From Carettochelys insculpta (lineage: Eukaryota; Chordata; Testudines; Carettochelyidae): 64,000 nucleotides of DNA. Positions 32,795-45,000 of this stretch are shown here, piece by piece. The DNA is taken from the NCBI RefSeq assembly GCF_033958435.1, contig NC_134145.1, forward strand, positions 41,877,501 to 41,941,500, given 5' to 3'. Every line of letters starts with the position of its first letter. Position 1 is the first letter of the stretch. The notes beneath the pieces were generated by a model. It was not told where the DNA came from and ran no database searches. It was given only the letters and a program-made list of their open reading frames with translations. The position numbers were made by a program, and so were the translations under genes.

Positions 32795-34590
32795 CTAGTG
32801 GGGGGTTGCAGGGGCTTGGATCAGGGCCTGGAAAAAATAAACATGAATCAATAGCCCTTGCTGATGTTTTGTCACACCCATCTGTCTGGTGTTATGGAGT
32901 TCCAGACTGGGTAAAAGGGTAGGAGACATTGGTGGTGAGGTGGCTGTTGAAAATGGAGCTCTGTCAAACCCTTGACCAGTATCTAGAAACCATTGCCTTG
33001 AAGTAGAGGGTTGGGAAGATGAGGACTGATCCTGTGGCATCCATCTCTTGGATTATCTCTATTTTCTTTCGTCAAAGTGACATGGCTGCAGATAAGAAGA
33101 GCAGAATTGTTGGGTAAAGTAGTGCCATTGTTTCTTTTTGGTGTGCAATATGTACATTCCCAATGTTTGGAGGATGTTAAGTGAACCCTTCAAGATAAAT
33201 AGGGAAGCATCTGTACAAATAGCAAGTAACTTCTGGCCCTTGGATGCGAAATCCTCAATTCTGGTTTGTATTTCTTTAGGGAATCCAAATCCATAGAACC
33301 AGGATCCTCACCACATTATGACAGCAGTGGTCAGGACGTGGGCTGGGGTGTCAGTGGCATCAAGGGAAGCTTGAAGAGCTGCTTTTGCTATGAAGGAACA
33401 TTCAGCCGAGTTGGCAGTGAACTGTGACATGTATTCCTCTGGCAGCTGTTCAATAAAAGCATTCTTATTCTGGAACACATTGTATGTGTATTTTGCCAGG
33501 AAGGCTGAGCAATTAGCAGTGCTAAACTGTAGGGATGCCAGGGTGTAAGATTTGTGACCCAGAAGGCCCAACCTTATCCAGTTCTTGTCATAGGGCTTAG
33601 AATGAAATTGGGTCTGTTTACCCCTATGATGAGCTGCATCTACTACAAAGGAGTCTGCAGTGCGAATGAGTAAATAGAAACTTTGCTAGTTTGGTGGCAC
33701 ATAATATTTCCTATCAACCTGTCTGACTGTAGGAGCTATAGTTGCTGGGGTCTGCCACAACTTTTTGACAGGGTCCATTATGGTGTTTTTTGTGGGGAGA
33801 GCCACTTTGGTTCTCGGAGAGAGATGTAATATCTTAGTCAGTTTGTGCTGAGGCTCAAGTAGTTCAAAAAGGTAGATTTCCAGGGAGTCAGCCACCTCTC
33901 TGAATAATTCTTGGAAATATTTAAAGTCTCAAATGGTGGGTGGAGGTAGCATGATTGTCTCATCAGGAGACGATGAGGAGATGTGGGTAGGTAGCACACT
34001 CCCCTCCTTAGTCTGTTCTCTGTGATCTTCTGTCTCCTCTTCAGGGTCTTGTTGAGAAGAAGGAGAAGGAGAGGGTGGTTGTGCAGTAACTTGTTGAGGG
34101 GCAGGCTGGGCTTGATGTCTGAACTGCACCCTGGGATCCTATACTTCCCAAGTGTGAGGCATCGATACTAGGGAAGAAGATGACTGGTGCATTGTTACTG
34201 GTGGAAGTAGTGTTGGCTGCTTCAGAGAAGTGTCTTGGTGTCAACAGTGCTGAGTGAATAGCATCATCATCATCATCATCAAAGGAAATAAGATGGTACT
34301 GAACTTGCAGCTGTAGACGCCAACATCATGTGTGGCATCTGGGAGTCATGTCAGTGCCAAAGGATGGAATACCCTGTACTGGCGCAAGTTCTAGGTCAGT
34401 ATGGGCAGTAAGCAGAGGCAGACCAAGACCATCAGTTCTGATGATTTGGTTGTGCCTTCAGTACTAAGGCAGATTTGTGTGCCAGAGAACACTTTTTCTT
34501 TGGCAGTTGTTAATGTGGTGATGCAAACTGCTTGTGTTTTGTGGCTATTTTAGATTTAGCCAGTCCTGGTCTGAGACTTACACAGGTGAA
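32795..34590 (-). pseudogene. DIRS-like gag, related to the LAP2-alpha domain
   Basis: Minus-strand frames give a Pro/Ser/Gln-rich N-terminal part (34244-33929), then DPVKKLWQTPATIAPTVRQV and DRKYYVPPN (33790-33690), GLLGHKSYTLASLQFSTANC with SAFLAKYTYNVFQNKNAFIE, and FIAKAALQASLDATDTPAHV (33571-33308), then FGFPKEIQTRIEDFA in a further frame. These match the part of LAP2-alpha that is reported to derive from a DIRS1-type gag. Automated annotation would probably call this 'lamina-associated polypeptide 2-like'. It is not the host TMPO gene: frames shift repeatedly, RNase H and recombinase parts follow, and no LEM domain is present. Confidence 0.7.
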
Positions 34591-35962
34591 ATTTTAAAGT
34601 GTAGGTAATTTTTCATTAATTATGCACATATTTGCATTTGTAAGTAGATAGGTCACATTTTCTGCTGCTCATTTTGTACAACTCCACACTTGCTTGCATG
34701 CTTATGTGATTTTATACGCACAAATATGCAGAGCTAACCAATAAATAATAGACAGTCCATTTTCAGCTATCCTTTGAAACGTCCTTTGAAAACTTGTTCT
34801 TTCATGTTCAAATCATATTGCTCATTTAAATTATGTAGGCAATTTGAAGTAAACTCAGAGATTTGGTATTATACAAATGGCTATGAGATATTCCACTATA
34901 CGAATAGTGATTGCCTCATTGGCAAGTGATGTGTCGTGATTGGGCATGGATTTCACAAATCTATAAGTCAGCCATGCTTCTTAAAATGATAGGATAGCAC
35001 TTCATTGCAATTATAAACAAAGTATTGAAAGCCATTTTCTTCTTCTTCTCTCTAAATCAATTACAATACATAGTTTGTCACTGACTAGTCCCATTTTATT
35101 GTCTTCCCTGTCTGTCTTCTCTCTGTGCATTACAGCATGGTGCTAAACACTAATGAAGCAATAATTGGTGAAAGCTCAGACAGCTATTTTAGGGCAACTT
35201 TCTTCAATTATTTATTAGCTTATAAAATGTCCTTTACTGAAAAAAAAATGCTTTGCTTAAGTGTTATGATACTCCCAAATTGTTTTGGAGGGAGGTCTGG
35301 AGAGGATTCAAACAATCCCACTAAAACAGTAACTTCAAAGTCAACTGCTTGATTCAGCAATAAACTGTGACCTTGTAAAATAAATAAAGTTTGGAGTGTT
35401 TTCTCTTTTGGTCACAAACAGTCTTCAGCACAAAAGAGATTGACCTTGTAGCCTGATTTGATTAGCAAGTTATGCTGGTGATGTCCACTGTTTGCTGGAA
35501 TACAAAACACCATTCAGTGGCACTAGAAATGTATGTTTTAACAAAGATTGATGTTGACCATTGTGACTACTGCTCTGCAGCTTTATTTACTTTTCAGTGT
35601 TGGGACATGGGGAAATGAAGCTGTTCCCAGCCTAGCTGGTGCACTCTTCCTGCACAAGCTCCTTCAATTTTTGGTCAGTTTCCTCTATTTTAACTTTTCC
35701 AATCTTTACATGGCAGAGGCTGTTATTCAAACACCTCTGGAAGATCAGAGATGATGCACAATGTGATGCATAAATCAGTTGCAAACTGTGGACCATGTTA
35801 TAACTCAGTGCTCATGTCAAGCATTTTTTGGTAGATTTAGGGCATGCACCAAGCCACTTCTCAAGCTAACCACTGGCTCACTATTTTGGATTTGGCTATT
35901 TGAACATTGATAACATTCTTGTGCTGTAGGAGAGAGAACTCAACATACAAGTTATTCTGATA
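34591..35962. other. Unannotated AT-rich DNA
   Basis: No recognised gene or repeat. Frames of up to 75 codons occur without any domain. Confidence 0.45.
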
Positions 35963-36136
35963 AAACAAAAAAGTAGCCCTGCAGCACTTTAAAGACTAAC
36001 AAAATAATTTATTAGGTGTTGGATGAGATTTTGTGGCAGACTCACTTCTCCAGATTGGAATTTCCAGATCTGAAAAAGTGGGTCTGTCCCACAAAAGCTC
36101 ATCACTTAATACATTATTTTGCTTTTTTGCTTTGTT
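35963..36136. repeat. Inverted pair of PLE tails
   Basis: The left part, AAAAAAGTAGCCCTGCAGCA, TTTAAAGACTAACAAAATAA and TTTATTAGGTG, is the PLE tail in minus orientation, ending at CTTCTCCAGATTGGAA. After a few bases the right part runs in plus orientation: CCAGATCTGAAAAAGTGGGT, CTGTCCCACAAAAGCTCATC, AATACATTATTTTGC. The two tails face each other through the CAGATC side, giving a hairpin-like unit of about 170 bp. Confidence 0.75.
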
Positions 36137-36782
36137 AGGATACAGAGTATTATGGCCACCTTTCTGAAGTTATTTGGATGTTTACCTCAGGAAGTTACAG
36201 AGTGGCAATTACCACACCAGTTAGGGGTTTATGCCTTTACAATGTTATTTCTTTATTGGTTATTTAGTTCTCCCCCAGACTATCCCAATTATTGTGGGCC
36301 ACTTTATGTCATGTTAAACTATACATCTAGGTTGGAAGGTAGTCCAGAAAATGACAGACCAACAACTGAGATTATAACTGTGTTCATAACTTTCCCTTTT
36401 TATATGTCTTGTGTTATTATAAGCATACTTGGCTCCTATGACTATGGTATTTGAATACAGTACAAAGATTAAGTTGAGACATTCAGGCTCACACTGCAGT
36501 GCAGCTTTAACTGTCGGATAGGAAACCAGGATTTCAGCCATTGAGTCCTACCACTCTTATACAAGTTAATACCAAGTTACAACACAATCATATTTGTACA
36601 GGAAGCAAGTTTATAGATGCAGACTTACTACTTAGAAAGCTCTGCCACTAACATTCCTTGGCTTCACTAAAGCACTTGGCTTTAAAAAAAATCCTTCCTC
36701 TTTGTAAATTAGTTCCATAATATTCACCTTTAGCCAATATTTCCCAACATATGCCATACCAGGATGACCTGAGTTCCATTAA
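36137..36782. other. No gene recognised
   Basis: A 111-codon frame at 36119-36454 overlaps the PLE tail and has no recognisable domain; its composition is ordinary for AT-rich DNA. Nothing else was seen. Confidence 0.45.
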
Positions 36783-37197
36783 GCTATGTCTACACAACAG
36801 TGATCTGTTGACAGAAGTTACTGTCAGAAGATATCTTCTGACAAAATTTCTGTCAACAGATTGCAGCCGCACACAAACGTGGATTGCTCTGTCAGTCCAC
36901 TCTGTTGACAGAGAGCAGCCAGACTGCCCGGCCACTCTCTTGACAGAATGGCCAACCAGAAGCACAGGAGGGTGACCCAGAAGCCCTGCCTGTTGACTGA
37001 TGGCCCCCCCCCCGGAGCATCTACAGGGCTCTTTTGTTGACAGATGCTGTCAAGGAAGGCATTCTGTCTCATGGGGGAAGAGGCAGAAAACTGTTGAAAA
37101 AAGTGCCGGGTTCTGTCAGCAGTATGCCGACATAATGTATTTTTAGTGCGGATGCTTCCTGGGTTTTGTTGACAAAACCCTCTAGTGTAGACATAAC
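36783..37197. mobile_element. MITE with GTTGACAG core
   Basis: The left end is GCTATGTCTACACAAC and the right end CTAGTGTAGACATAACC, giving a TIR of about 14 bases with mismatches. The body repeats TCTGTTGACAG and TGTCAACAGA in both orientations and is unlike the other MITEs here except at the ends. Non-coding. Confidence 0.65.
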
Positions 37198-37286
37198 CTG
37201 AGAGGAAACATAATATCCACTCCTTCCACTTGGATTTCTCATAGTTGCAACTCCTCCTGCTTACTAAGGAGAAGGAAGAACAGGGA

Positions 37287-37591
37287 GGCTGTGTCTACAT
37301 TGGCACAAATCTTTGAAACAGCCATGCTAATGGCCATTTTGAACATTACTAATGAGACGCTGAACTGAATATTCAGTGCCTCATTAGCATTAGCATGCTT
37401 CTGGTCATTGCGCTTTGAAAGCACTGCTTTCAAATACCCGCGGTTCGGCATGGCTACATGGGGGTCCTTTTCGAAAGGACCCCGCACATTTCAAAATCCC
37501 CTTATTCCTCTCAATTCAGAACCTCATAAGTATCTTCAAAATGGCCTTCAGCATGGCTATTTCTAAGATTTGTGCCAGTGTTGTCAAGGCC
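37287..37591. mobile_element. Hairpin MITE, CATGCTAAT family
   Basis: Ends are GGCTGTGTCTACATTGGCAC and the reverse complement of GTGCCAGTGTTGTCAAGGCC. The left arm (CAGCCATGCTAATGGCCATT) pairs with the right arm (AATGGCCTTCAGCATGGCTA, with changes). The centre holds TCGAAAGGACC. Confidence 0.68.
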
Positions 37592-37827
37592 AGAAAGAAA
37601 GGGAAATAGAGACCTGCATTCACCGCTTTACCATGTTCAGATACCATGATGATAACCTCAGTAGATGAGATTCCACCATTTTTTCCCCCATTCTAAGGAA
37701 CATCTGCATACAAGTGTGTGGTACATGGTAATAGATGCTTGAGGGTGATACAGTAGACTAAATGCACATTGTTAGTTATTTATTGTAGGACCACAAATAA
37801 AGGTCATTTTCTCATTTGGAATTACAG

Positions 37828-38320
37828 AATCACAGAATCACAGGGCTGGAAGGGACCTCAGGAGGTCATCTAGTCCAGCCCCCTGCTTCAAGCAGGATCA
37901 ACACCCACTAAGTCATACCAGCCAGGACCTTGTCCAGCCAGGACTTAAAAACCTTAAGGGATGGAGAATCCACCACTTCTCTAGGCAACACATTCCAATG
38001 CTTCACCACCTTCCTGGTGAAGTAGTTTTTCCTAATATCTAACCTACACCTCTCCCTCTTCAACGTCAGACCATTACTCCTTGTTCTGCCATCAGACACC
38101 ACTGAGAACAGTTTCTCACCCTCCTTTTTTGAGCTCCCCTTCAGGAAGTTGAAGGCTGCTGTTAAATCACCTCTAGGTCTTCTCTTCTGTAAACTAAACA
38201 AGCCCAAATCCCTCAGCCTACCCTCATTGGTCTTGAGCTCCAGACCCTTAATCATTTTTGTTGCCCTTCACTGAACCTGCTCCAGCAAATCCACATCCTT
38301 TTTATACTGGGGTTATTCTG
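37828..38320 (-). mobile_element. CR1 LINE 3' fragment
   Basis: A 115-codon open minus-strand frame (38255-37908) encodes the CR1 ORF2 C-terminal domain: RLRDLGLFSLQKRRPRGDL, FNFLKGSSKKEGEKLFSV, KHWNVLPREVVDSPSLKVF and SWLDKVLAG. The 3' end follows at 37828-37890 in reverse (ACAGAATCACAGAATCACAG, GGGCTGGAAGGGACCTCAGG). It is a typical 5'-truncated insertion. Confidence 0.85.
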
Positions 38321-39598
38321 CATCGTCATAATCATTGGAGCAGATGAGCAAAGGCACAAATAGCAGTTAGGCATCTAAGTCTGGCTGAGAACCTGTGTGT
38401 CATTTGGGTGTTTAAAGTTTCCACCCATGGTGTTTTACCAAATACTATCAGAAGACAAAAATCACAAGTACTCCTGTCCTCACAGTCTAATTCCATGTTA
38501 AGGAGCAACCTGGAAGAACATATGGTATTGCTTGCAGTGTGAGGCATTGAGGTGTAGAGCCTGACATCCTTAGTGGAATGGAAGAGAAGGGGGGACACTG
38601 TAAATTAGACAAAGGCAAATAAGTAGAGAGAGATGGAGTTACACGGGGCCTAAAAGAGATGCTTGAGTTGATCAGGATGAGGATCCAGTGAAAAGTTAAA
38701 AAAAACAGATGATGTGGTAAGGTCGATGGATGGTGATACTGATAACAGTGTTTTGTGTGAATTGGAAGGAGCAATGCATATCAGACATGACTGAGAAAAA
38801 GTGGTCTCAAAAATGAAAATAGTGAATTGACTCCTTTTGAAGTCTTTATAAAATTCTTGTAAGTAAACTCATATAAACAGTGAAAAAGATTCAAAATTTC
38901 TTCCTAGAACAGCAAATCATACATGTGTTATTTTTCTGGGTTGTTATTTTATTTAGTTATTTACTAATAACATGCACTGCTGAAGTACCAATTATGGACC
39001 AGGATCTCACTGCCCTATGTGCTCTATAAACATAGACAAATCATATCCTGCCCCAAAGAACTTTTAATTCAGTCATAAAATACTGACAACAGATGGTTTC
39101 AGGCTAATGGAGGAGTATCAAAAAACAATGACAAAATGCTGGTTGTCATTACAGGAAGTAGTGTCAGCACACCAGCCACTTAACTCTTGTGAAGTTGGTT
39201 TTTTATTCTTTTTTTTTTCGGCATCATGGAAAAGGTATTTAAGAAAGGATTTCAATTGCTTTTGTTTTTATACATAATGCAATCAGAACAGATTATGCTA
39301 GGTCTAAAGAAGTAAGTTTTGGTGCCTTAAATGTCATGTAGATTAATAAATATAATATTACATTGCTGTAATTAAATTCATACCTGATTAATAAAGTACA
39401 GGTGAGTTGGCAAATATCAATTTCTTCTAATCTTATCTTTGTTCAGAACAGAAGATGATAAATACTGTCTCTCACTACAATAAGTAATTTTCCACTTCTA
39501 AGTATTCTTTCCTTCTTGTCTACCTCCACCCTAATTGAACTAGCTCTGATGTAAAACTCCCACCTTTGTATCCTTACTATCTATTGCTTTTTCTTTCA
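38321..39598. other. Unannotated AT-rich DNA
   Basis: Nothing recognised. Frames are short and without domains. Confidence 0.45.
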
Positions 39599-39728
39599 TT
39601 TCATAGATCTGATGATGTGAGTTGCAAGCTCACAAAAGCTTATGTCACAATAAAATTGCTAGTCTTTAAAATGCCCCTGGACTCCATTTGTTTTTTCTGA
39701 AACAGACTAACACAGCTACCTCTGAAAT
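39599..39728 (+). repeat. PLE-like tail, second subfamily
   Basis: ATCTGATGATGTGAGTTGC, AGCTCACAAAAGCTTATGTC, AATAAAATTGCTAGTCTTTA, then CTGGACTCCATTTGTTTTTT and CAGACTAACACAGCTACCTC. The build is the same as the main PLE tail, but the hairpin sequence differs. Confidence 0.65.
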
Positions 39729-40329
39729 CTGTCATTTATGGTATTGGTTCCATCCATGCATTTACTTACAAACAGAAGTCCTAATAGGCATAAACTGAAT
39801 CATAGCTAAGCATTCCTTTTGATCAAGTCTTATGACACTCGTCAAACTAAAGATTCTCACTCGGAGAAGTTCTTTTATCAAAATATCTTATGTACCCAAA
39901 AAGGAAATTTTAATTTCTGACAGCGTCAGGACTCATTTTGTTTTCTATTCAAACGATGTTAACATTTATCCATGAAAAACAAACAGCTGCATAAAAGCAC
40001 CAATTTTTAACCAGTGGCCTGATAAGTATTCAAAGATGAGAACGAACAGGGACCAAAAGCTGCTAATATGGAGAAATAGATTTTTCTTCCTGCATCTTCA
40101 TTCCTGAAAGCTTTTGGAGTTTATCTTGGTCTACTTTCATAAATACGGCAGTTTGTCACAATGCAGTGTAATTAACAGGTAAGTATAGTGATTACTTGCA
40201 CAGCATCCACAATATGCAGAAGAAAGTCTTCACTGCTAACAATTTTTATTTCTATTAATTTGTTCCTTATGAAATAGATTTAAAAATCAGTGTAAATGAC
40301 AGAAATATTAAAAATACATTAATCACTGA
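39729..40329. other. No gene recognised
   Basis: AT-rich sequence between a PLE tail and a MITE. Nothing else seen. Confidence 0.4.
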
Positions 40330-40768
40330 GGCTGATTCTACACACGTCCCTTCCTCCGGAAGGGGAATGGTAATAAGCATCCGAGAAGATGCTAATGAGG
40401 AGTGCATGTAAATTTCCTGCACCTTATTAGCATATGACCATGTGATTTGGAATCTTGAACAAGTTCTTCCAGACTCCAAAATAGACATGTAGATGCGTGA
40501 CCCATGAGGATCTTCCAGAAGGAAACTCTCCTTCCAGAAGCCCTCTCTTCCTCCCTCCTGAGGAAGAGCAGTCTTCTAGAGGGAGAGTTTCCTTCTGGAA
40601 GTTCCTTGCTGGCTGCACGTCTGCACGTCTATTTTGGAGTCTGGAACAGTTTCGTCCGGACTCTGAATCACATGGCCATATGCTAATGAGGCATGGGAAA
40701 TTTACATCTGCATCGCATTAGCATCTTCCAGGCTGCTCATTACCAAAGGGACATGTGTAAAAGCAGCC
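40330..40768. mobile_element. Hairpin MITE, CCAGAAG family, TGA duplication
   Basis: Left end GGCTGATTCTACACACGTCC; right end GGACATGTGTAAAAGCAGCC (inverted, a few changes). TGA flanks both sides (40327-40329 and 40769-40771). Arms contain GGGGAATGGTAATAAGCATC, ATTAGCATATGACCATGTGA and TTCCAGAAGGAAACTCTCC, repeated inverted around about 40555. It is related to 51716-52195. Confidence 0.78.
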
Positions 40769-41219
40769 TGAAAGTCTGTCAACAGTGAAGTGGAAAGCAT
40801 GTCACCATATGGAAAAACCTGGATCATTAGATTTTTTATATACCTTTTGGTTATAGGTTGAATTATCACAAGAAAGAAGGATTTGCTCAATGAGTTACTT
40901 CTTTTTTCCAAATTATTCTACGTAGGTGAACTGACACATTCAAAATGTCTCACACCATTTGCAGGGGAACATACTTCCTACAGTTGTGGCTGCAATGTGC
41001 AAATGTAGTAAAGTATTTTTGAATACATATATGTCATTCTACCAGATGACAATAGATAATTTGTTAACAGTAAGACTCTGATCTAAACCCCCCTGAAGTT
41101 AATGGGATTCCTACTGTCATTAAGTAAGTGTATTATAGTGGTACATAAAGCCCCGCACTAAGACTGGAGGTATATTTTACGAGGCTGTACAAACACATAT
41201 AAGAGACAGTTCCTGTACC
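40769..41219. other. No gene recognised
   Basis: Short AT-rich stretch before the old CR1; part may be unrecognised CR1. Confidence 0.4.
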
Positions 41220-42051
41220 AAGGAATTTGTTAATCTATTAGAGTTCTTTGAAGTGGTCAACTAACATGTGGACAGAGGAGATCCAGTAGATATAGTTTAC
41301 TTAGATTTCCAGAAAGCTTTTGACAAGGTCCTTCACCAAAAACTCTTATGTAAATTTAGTTGTCGTGGTGTAAGAGGGAAGATCCTTTCATGGACTGAGA
41401 ACTGGTTAAAAGACAGGACACAAAAGGGTAGGAATAAATGGTAAATTTTCAGAATGGAAAGGAGTAACTTGTGGTGTTCCCCAAGGGTCAGTCCTTGTAT
41501 CAATCCTATTCAAGTTATTCATAAATGAAAAAGAGAAAGGGGTAATCAATGAGATGGCAAAGTTTGCAGATGACACTTACTGCTCAAGATAGATAGGACC
41601 AAAGCAGACTGTAGAGAACTTTAAAAAGATCTCACAAAACTGAGTGATTGGGCAACAATACGGCAAATTAAATTTAATGTGGATAAAGGTAAAGTAGTGC
41701 ATATTGGGAAAAAAATAACCCCAACTATACATACAATACGATGAGGGCTAATTTAGCTACAGCTAATCAGGAAAGAAATCTTGGTGTGATCATGCATAGT
41801 TCTCTGAACACATCCTTGCAGTGTACAGTGGCAGTCAAAAAAGCACACAGTATGTTAGGAATCATTTAAAAAGAGATAGAGAATGAGACAGAGAATATCT
41901 TATTGCCTTCATATAAAACCATGGTATTCACTCGTCTTGAATACCACATACAGATGTGGTCTCCTCATATCAAAAAAGATATATTGCCATTAGAAAAGAT
42001 TCAGAAAAGGGCAACTAAAATGATTAGGGGTTTGGAAGAGACCCCATATTA

Positions 42052-45000
42052 GTCGTAGGTATCCTTCAATCCCAAGGGATCATGGGTTTTCGCCCCAGTT
42101 GGACTGATTCGAGCAGCGTCTTCTGTGGCTGTGGAATCCAATCCAGGAGTGGCAGTCCTTTCCGCACTGTGAGCAGCAGGAGGCAGATGTCGCTCTGGTA
42201 TCACGGGCACAGATCTTCCTGAGGGCTCTCCTGTCTTCCGCTTCCTTCACCAAGGTAGTTTCATACACAACAAGAGCTTCCTTCACTCCCTGTTTCCAGG
42301 CATGCCTGTCTGAGGCAAGTGAATGCCAGGTGTTCACGCTGATAGAGAGAGCGCTGAGGTCACGCTTGCACATGTCCTTATAGAGCAATTTAGGTTGCCC
42401 TTTCAGCCTCTTTCCCGATGCCAGTTCGCTGAAGAGGAGGTCCTTCGGTATTTGGCCATCTGTCATGCGTGAGACATGGCCCAGCCAGCGCATACACCTC
42501 TGTTTGAGAAGGGCGAACATGGAGGTGGTGCCTGCCCTCTCAAGCACTGCGCTATTGGGGACCTTGTCCTGCCATGAGATACCGAGTACGCGCTTAAGGC
42601 AGAGCACGTGGAATGTGTTGTACCGCTGCTCTTGTTTTGAGCGCAAAGGTTATGTTTCACTGCCCTACAGCAGTGTGTTCAAAACACAGGCTGTGTAGAC
42701 CTGCACCTTGGTGTGTACAGTGAGCTTATTGTTAGCCCATACTCTCTTCATCAGTTTGGAGAACATTGTGGAGGCTTTTCCAATGCACTTGTTGATCTCG
42801 CTATCAAGTGACAAGTTGTTCGAGATCATTGAGCCTAGGTACACGAACTCATGGACAACTTCCAGTTTGTAGTCTAACACATTAATAGATGGCTAGTTAC
42901 CCATGTTTTGGCCCATCACCTGGGTCTGCTTTAAGCTGATTGTGAGGCCAAATTCCATACATGCATCCGCAAAGTGAGTTATGAGTGACTGCAGTTCCTG
43001 CTGAGTGTGAGCAGCAATAGCTGCATCGTCAGCAAAAAGGAACTCCCTTAGATGCTTCGTAAGCACCCTGGTCCTTGCTCTAAGCCTCGACAGTTTGAAG
43101 AGGTTGCCGTCCGTTCTCGTGTGGAGAGACATGCCCTCTGTAGCAGTTCTAAAGGCATATTTGAGCAAAACTGCAAAGAAGATGCCGAACAGTGTTGGAG
43201 CCAGCACACACCCCTGCTTCACACTGCTGAGAATATCAAAGGGTTCAGCTGTGGATCCGTTGTATACAACAGTCCCCTTCATGCCTTCATGGAAGGCCCT
43301 AATAATGCTGAGCAGAGTTGGGGGACAGCCAATCTTAGCCAGAATCATGAACAGACCTTTTCTGCTGATGAGGTCAAATGCCTTGGTCAGGTTGATGAAG
43401 GCAATATACAGAGGTTTGTTCTGCTCCCTGCACTTTTCTTGTAGTAGCCTAACAGAGAAAACCATGTCTATGGTGGACCGTTCAGCTCTGAACCCACACT
43501 GAGACTCAGGGTAGACTATCTCCACAAGAGCATTGAGCCTCCTCAGAACAACACGTGCAAATAGCTTCCCCATAGTACTGAGAAGGGAGATGCTGAGATA
43601 GTTGTTACAATCGCTTTTGTCACCCTTGTTCTTGTAGACAGTAACGATGTTAGCATCCCTCATATCTTGCGGTACGCTGCCTTCTCTCCAGCATTGGCAA
43701 AGTATTCCATGCAGCTCTGAAACTAGGGTACCATTGGCGCTTTTGAGGATTTCTGAGGGAATACCATCTTTCCCTGGGGCTTTTCCAGAAGAGAGTGCTT
43801 TTAGTATGTTGCTGAGTTCCTCCAAGGTCGGCTCAGCATCGAGTTCAGTCATGGTGGGCAGAGGCTTGATGGCATTCAGGGCTCTCTCTGTAACTACGGT
43901 CTCTCTGGCGTACAACTGTGAGTAGTGTTCCACCCAGCGTTCCATCTGCTTGGTTCTGTCCTTCAAGACCTTGCCTGTGGCCGACTTAAGTGGGCAGTCT
44001 TTCTTTGTGATGGACTGATGGCCTGCTTGATCCCATCATACATTCCTCACATGTTACCAGGGTCTGCGGCCTGCTGAATATTGGAGCAGAGTTGGAGCCA
44101 GTAATCGTTGGTGCACCGCCAAGCAACCTGCTGCACTTGACTCCCAGCAGACCAGAGCACCTGCAGGTTCACCTCACTGGGAGAGGACCTGTATGCAGCC
44201 AGTGCCTGTCTCTTCTTCTCAATCAGGGGCATCAGCACTTCAGTGTGGGCTTCAAACCAATCAGCAGACCTGACTGTCTTCTTCCCAAAGGTAGATATCA
44301 CAGTATTATAGATAGCGTCCTGGAGTTGTTCCCATCTCTTGCTGATATCAGCATTGTCTGGCTGGGGCAAGGCCTCTTCAAGTGCTTGGACAAACTCGCA
44401 TACTTTTGAAGGGTCACGAGTCTTGTCAGTGTCAATGCGCGACCTCCCTTCCTTTTTGGAGCGAAAGAATCTTCGTGGCTGGATGTGCACCTTACTACAC
44501 ACGAGCAAATGGTTAGTGTCATAGTCTGCGCTGTGGTAGCTACGTGTCACCCTGACATTACCAAAACGGCTGCTTTTGGTGAGTACGAGGTCAAGCTGGT
44601 GCCAATGTTTCGCTCTTGGGTGTCGCCACAAAACTTTGTGCTGGGGTTTGACATTGAAGAAGGTATTGGTTATGCAAGGTCATGTTGGGAGCAGAGTTCA
44701 AGGAGGCGCTGTCCATTTTCGTTCATCTTCCCTGTTCCAAACTGTCCCAGACAGGATGGCCAGCTGTGGTGGTCGCTGCCAACTCTGGCATTAAAATCGC
44801 CAAGGATGAATAGCGGCTCATGGGAAGGTACCTCACTGATGGCAATGCTAAGTTCATCATAGAACTTGTCCTTAACTTCCTGGGCAGAAGTTAAAGTAGG
44901 CACATAGATACTGAAGATGTTGACCATGCCCACTGGTGTTTGAAGCTGGATTTTCAGCACTCTCTCAGTTCCCACATTTGGTGGGATGACTGAGCCAACT

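Larger units (their letters stand above)
26635..34590 (-). mobile_element. DIRS-like retrotransposon, internally deleted, split by CR1
   Basis: Minus-strand order is gag-like protein (34590 to 32795), RNase H-like part (about 32777 to 32540), a short C-terminal pol segment (32554 to 32372), then after the CR1 insertion a tyrosine-recombinase-like part (27870 to 27225) and a non-coding end to 26635. That order (gag, pol, recombinase) is the DIRS order. The reverse transcriptase that should lie between gag and RNase H is missing, so the copy is internally deleted. Two related blocks, each with GGCTCTCC or CCTCTGG followed by GTGCTCCA-like sequence and TTAGGTG (26652-26704 and 26928-26975), look like DIRS terminal/internal complementary repeats. 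Ends are approximate. Confidence 0.7.

Noticed and set aside
32795..34590. Host LAP2/TMPO gene or exon
   Set aside because: Broken frames followed by RNase H and recombinase remains; this is a DIRS-like gag.
36119..36454. 111-codon frame with hydrophobic segments as a membrane protein
   Set aside because: It starts in a PLE tail, and AT-rich DNA often encodes hydrophobic runs by chance; no family recognised.
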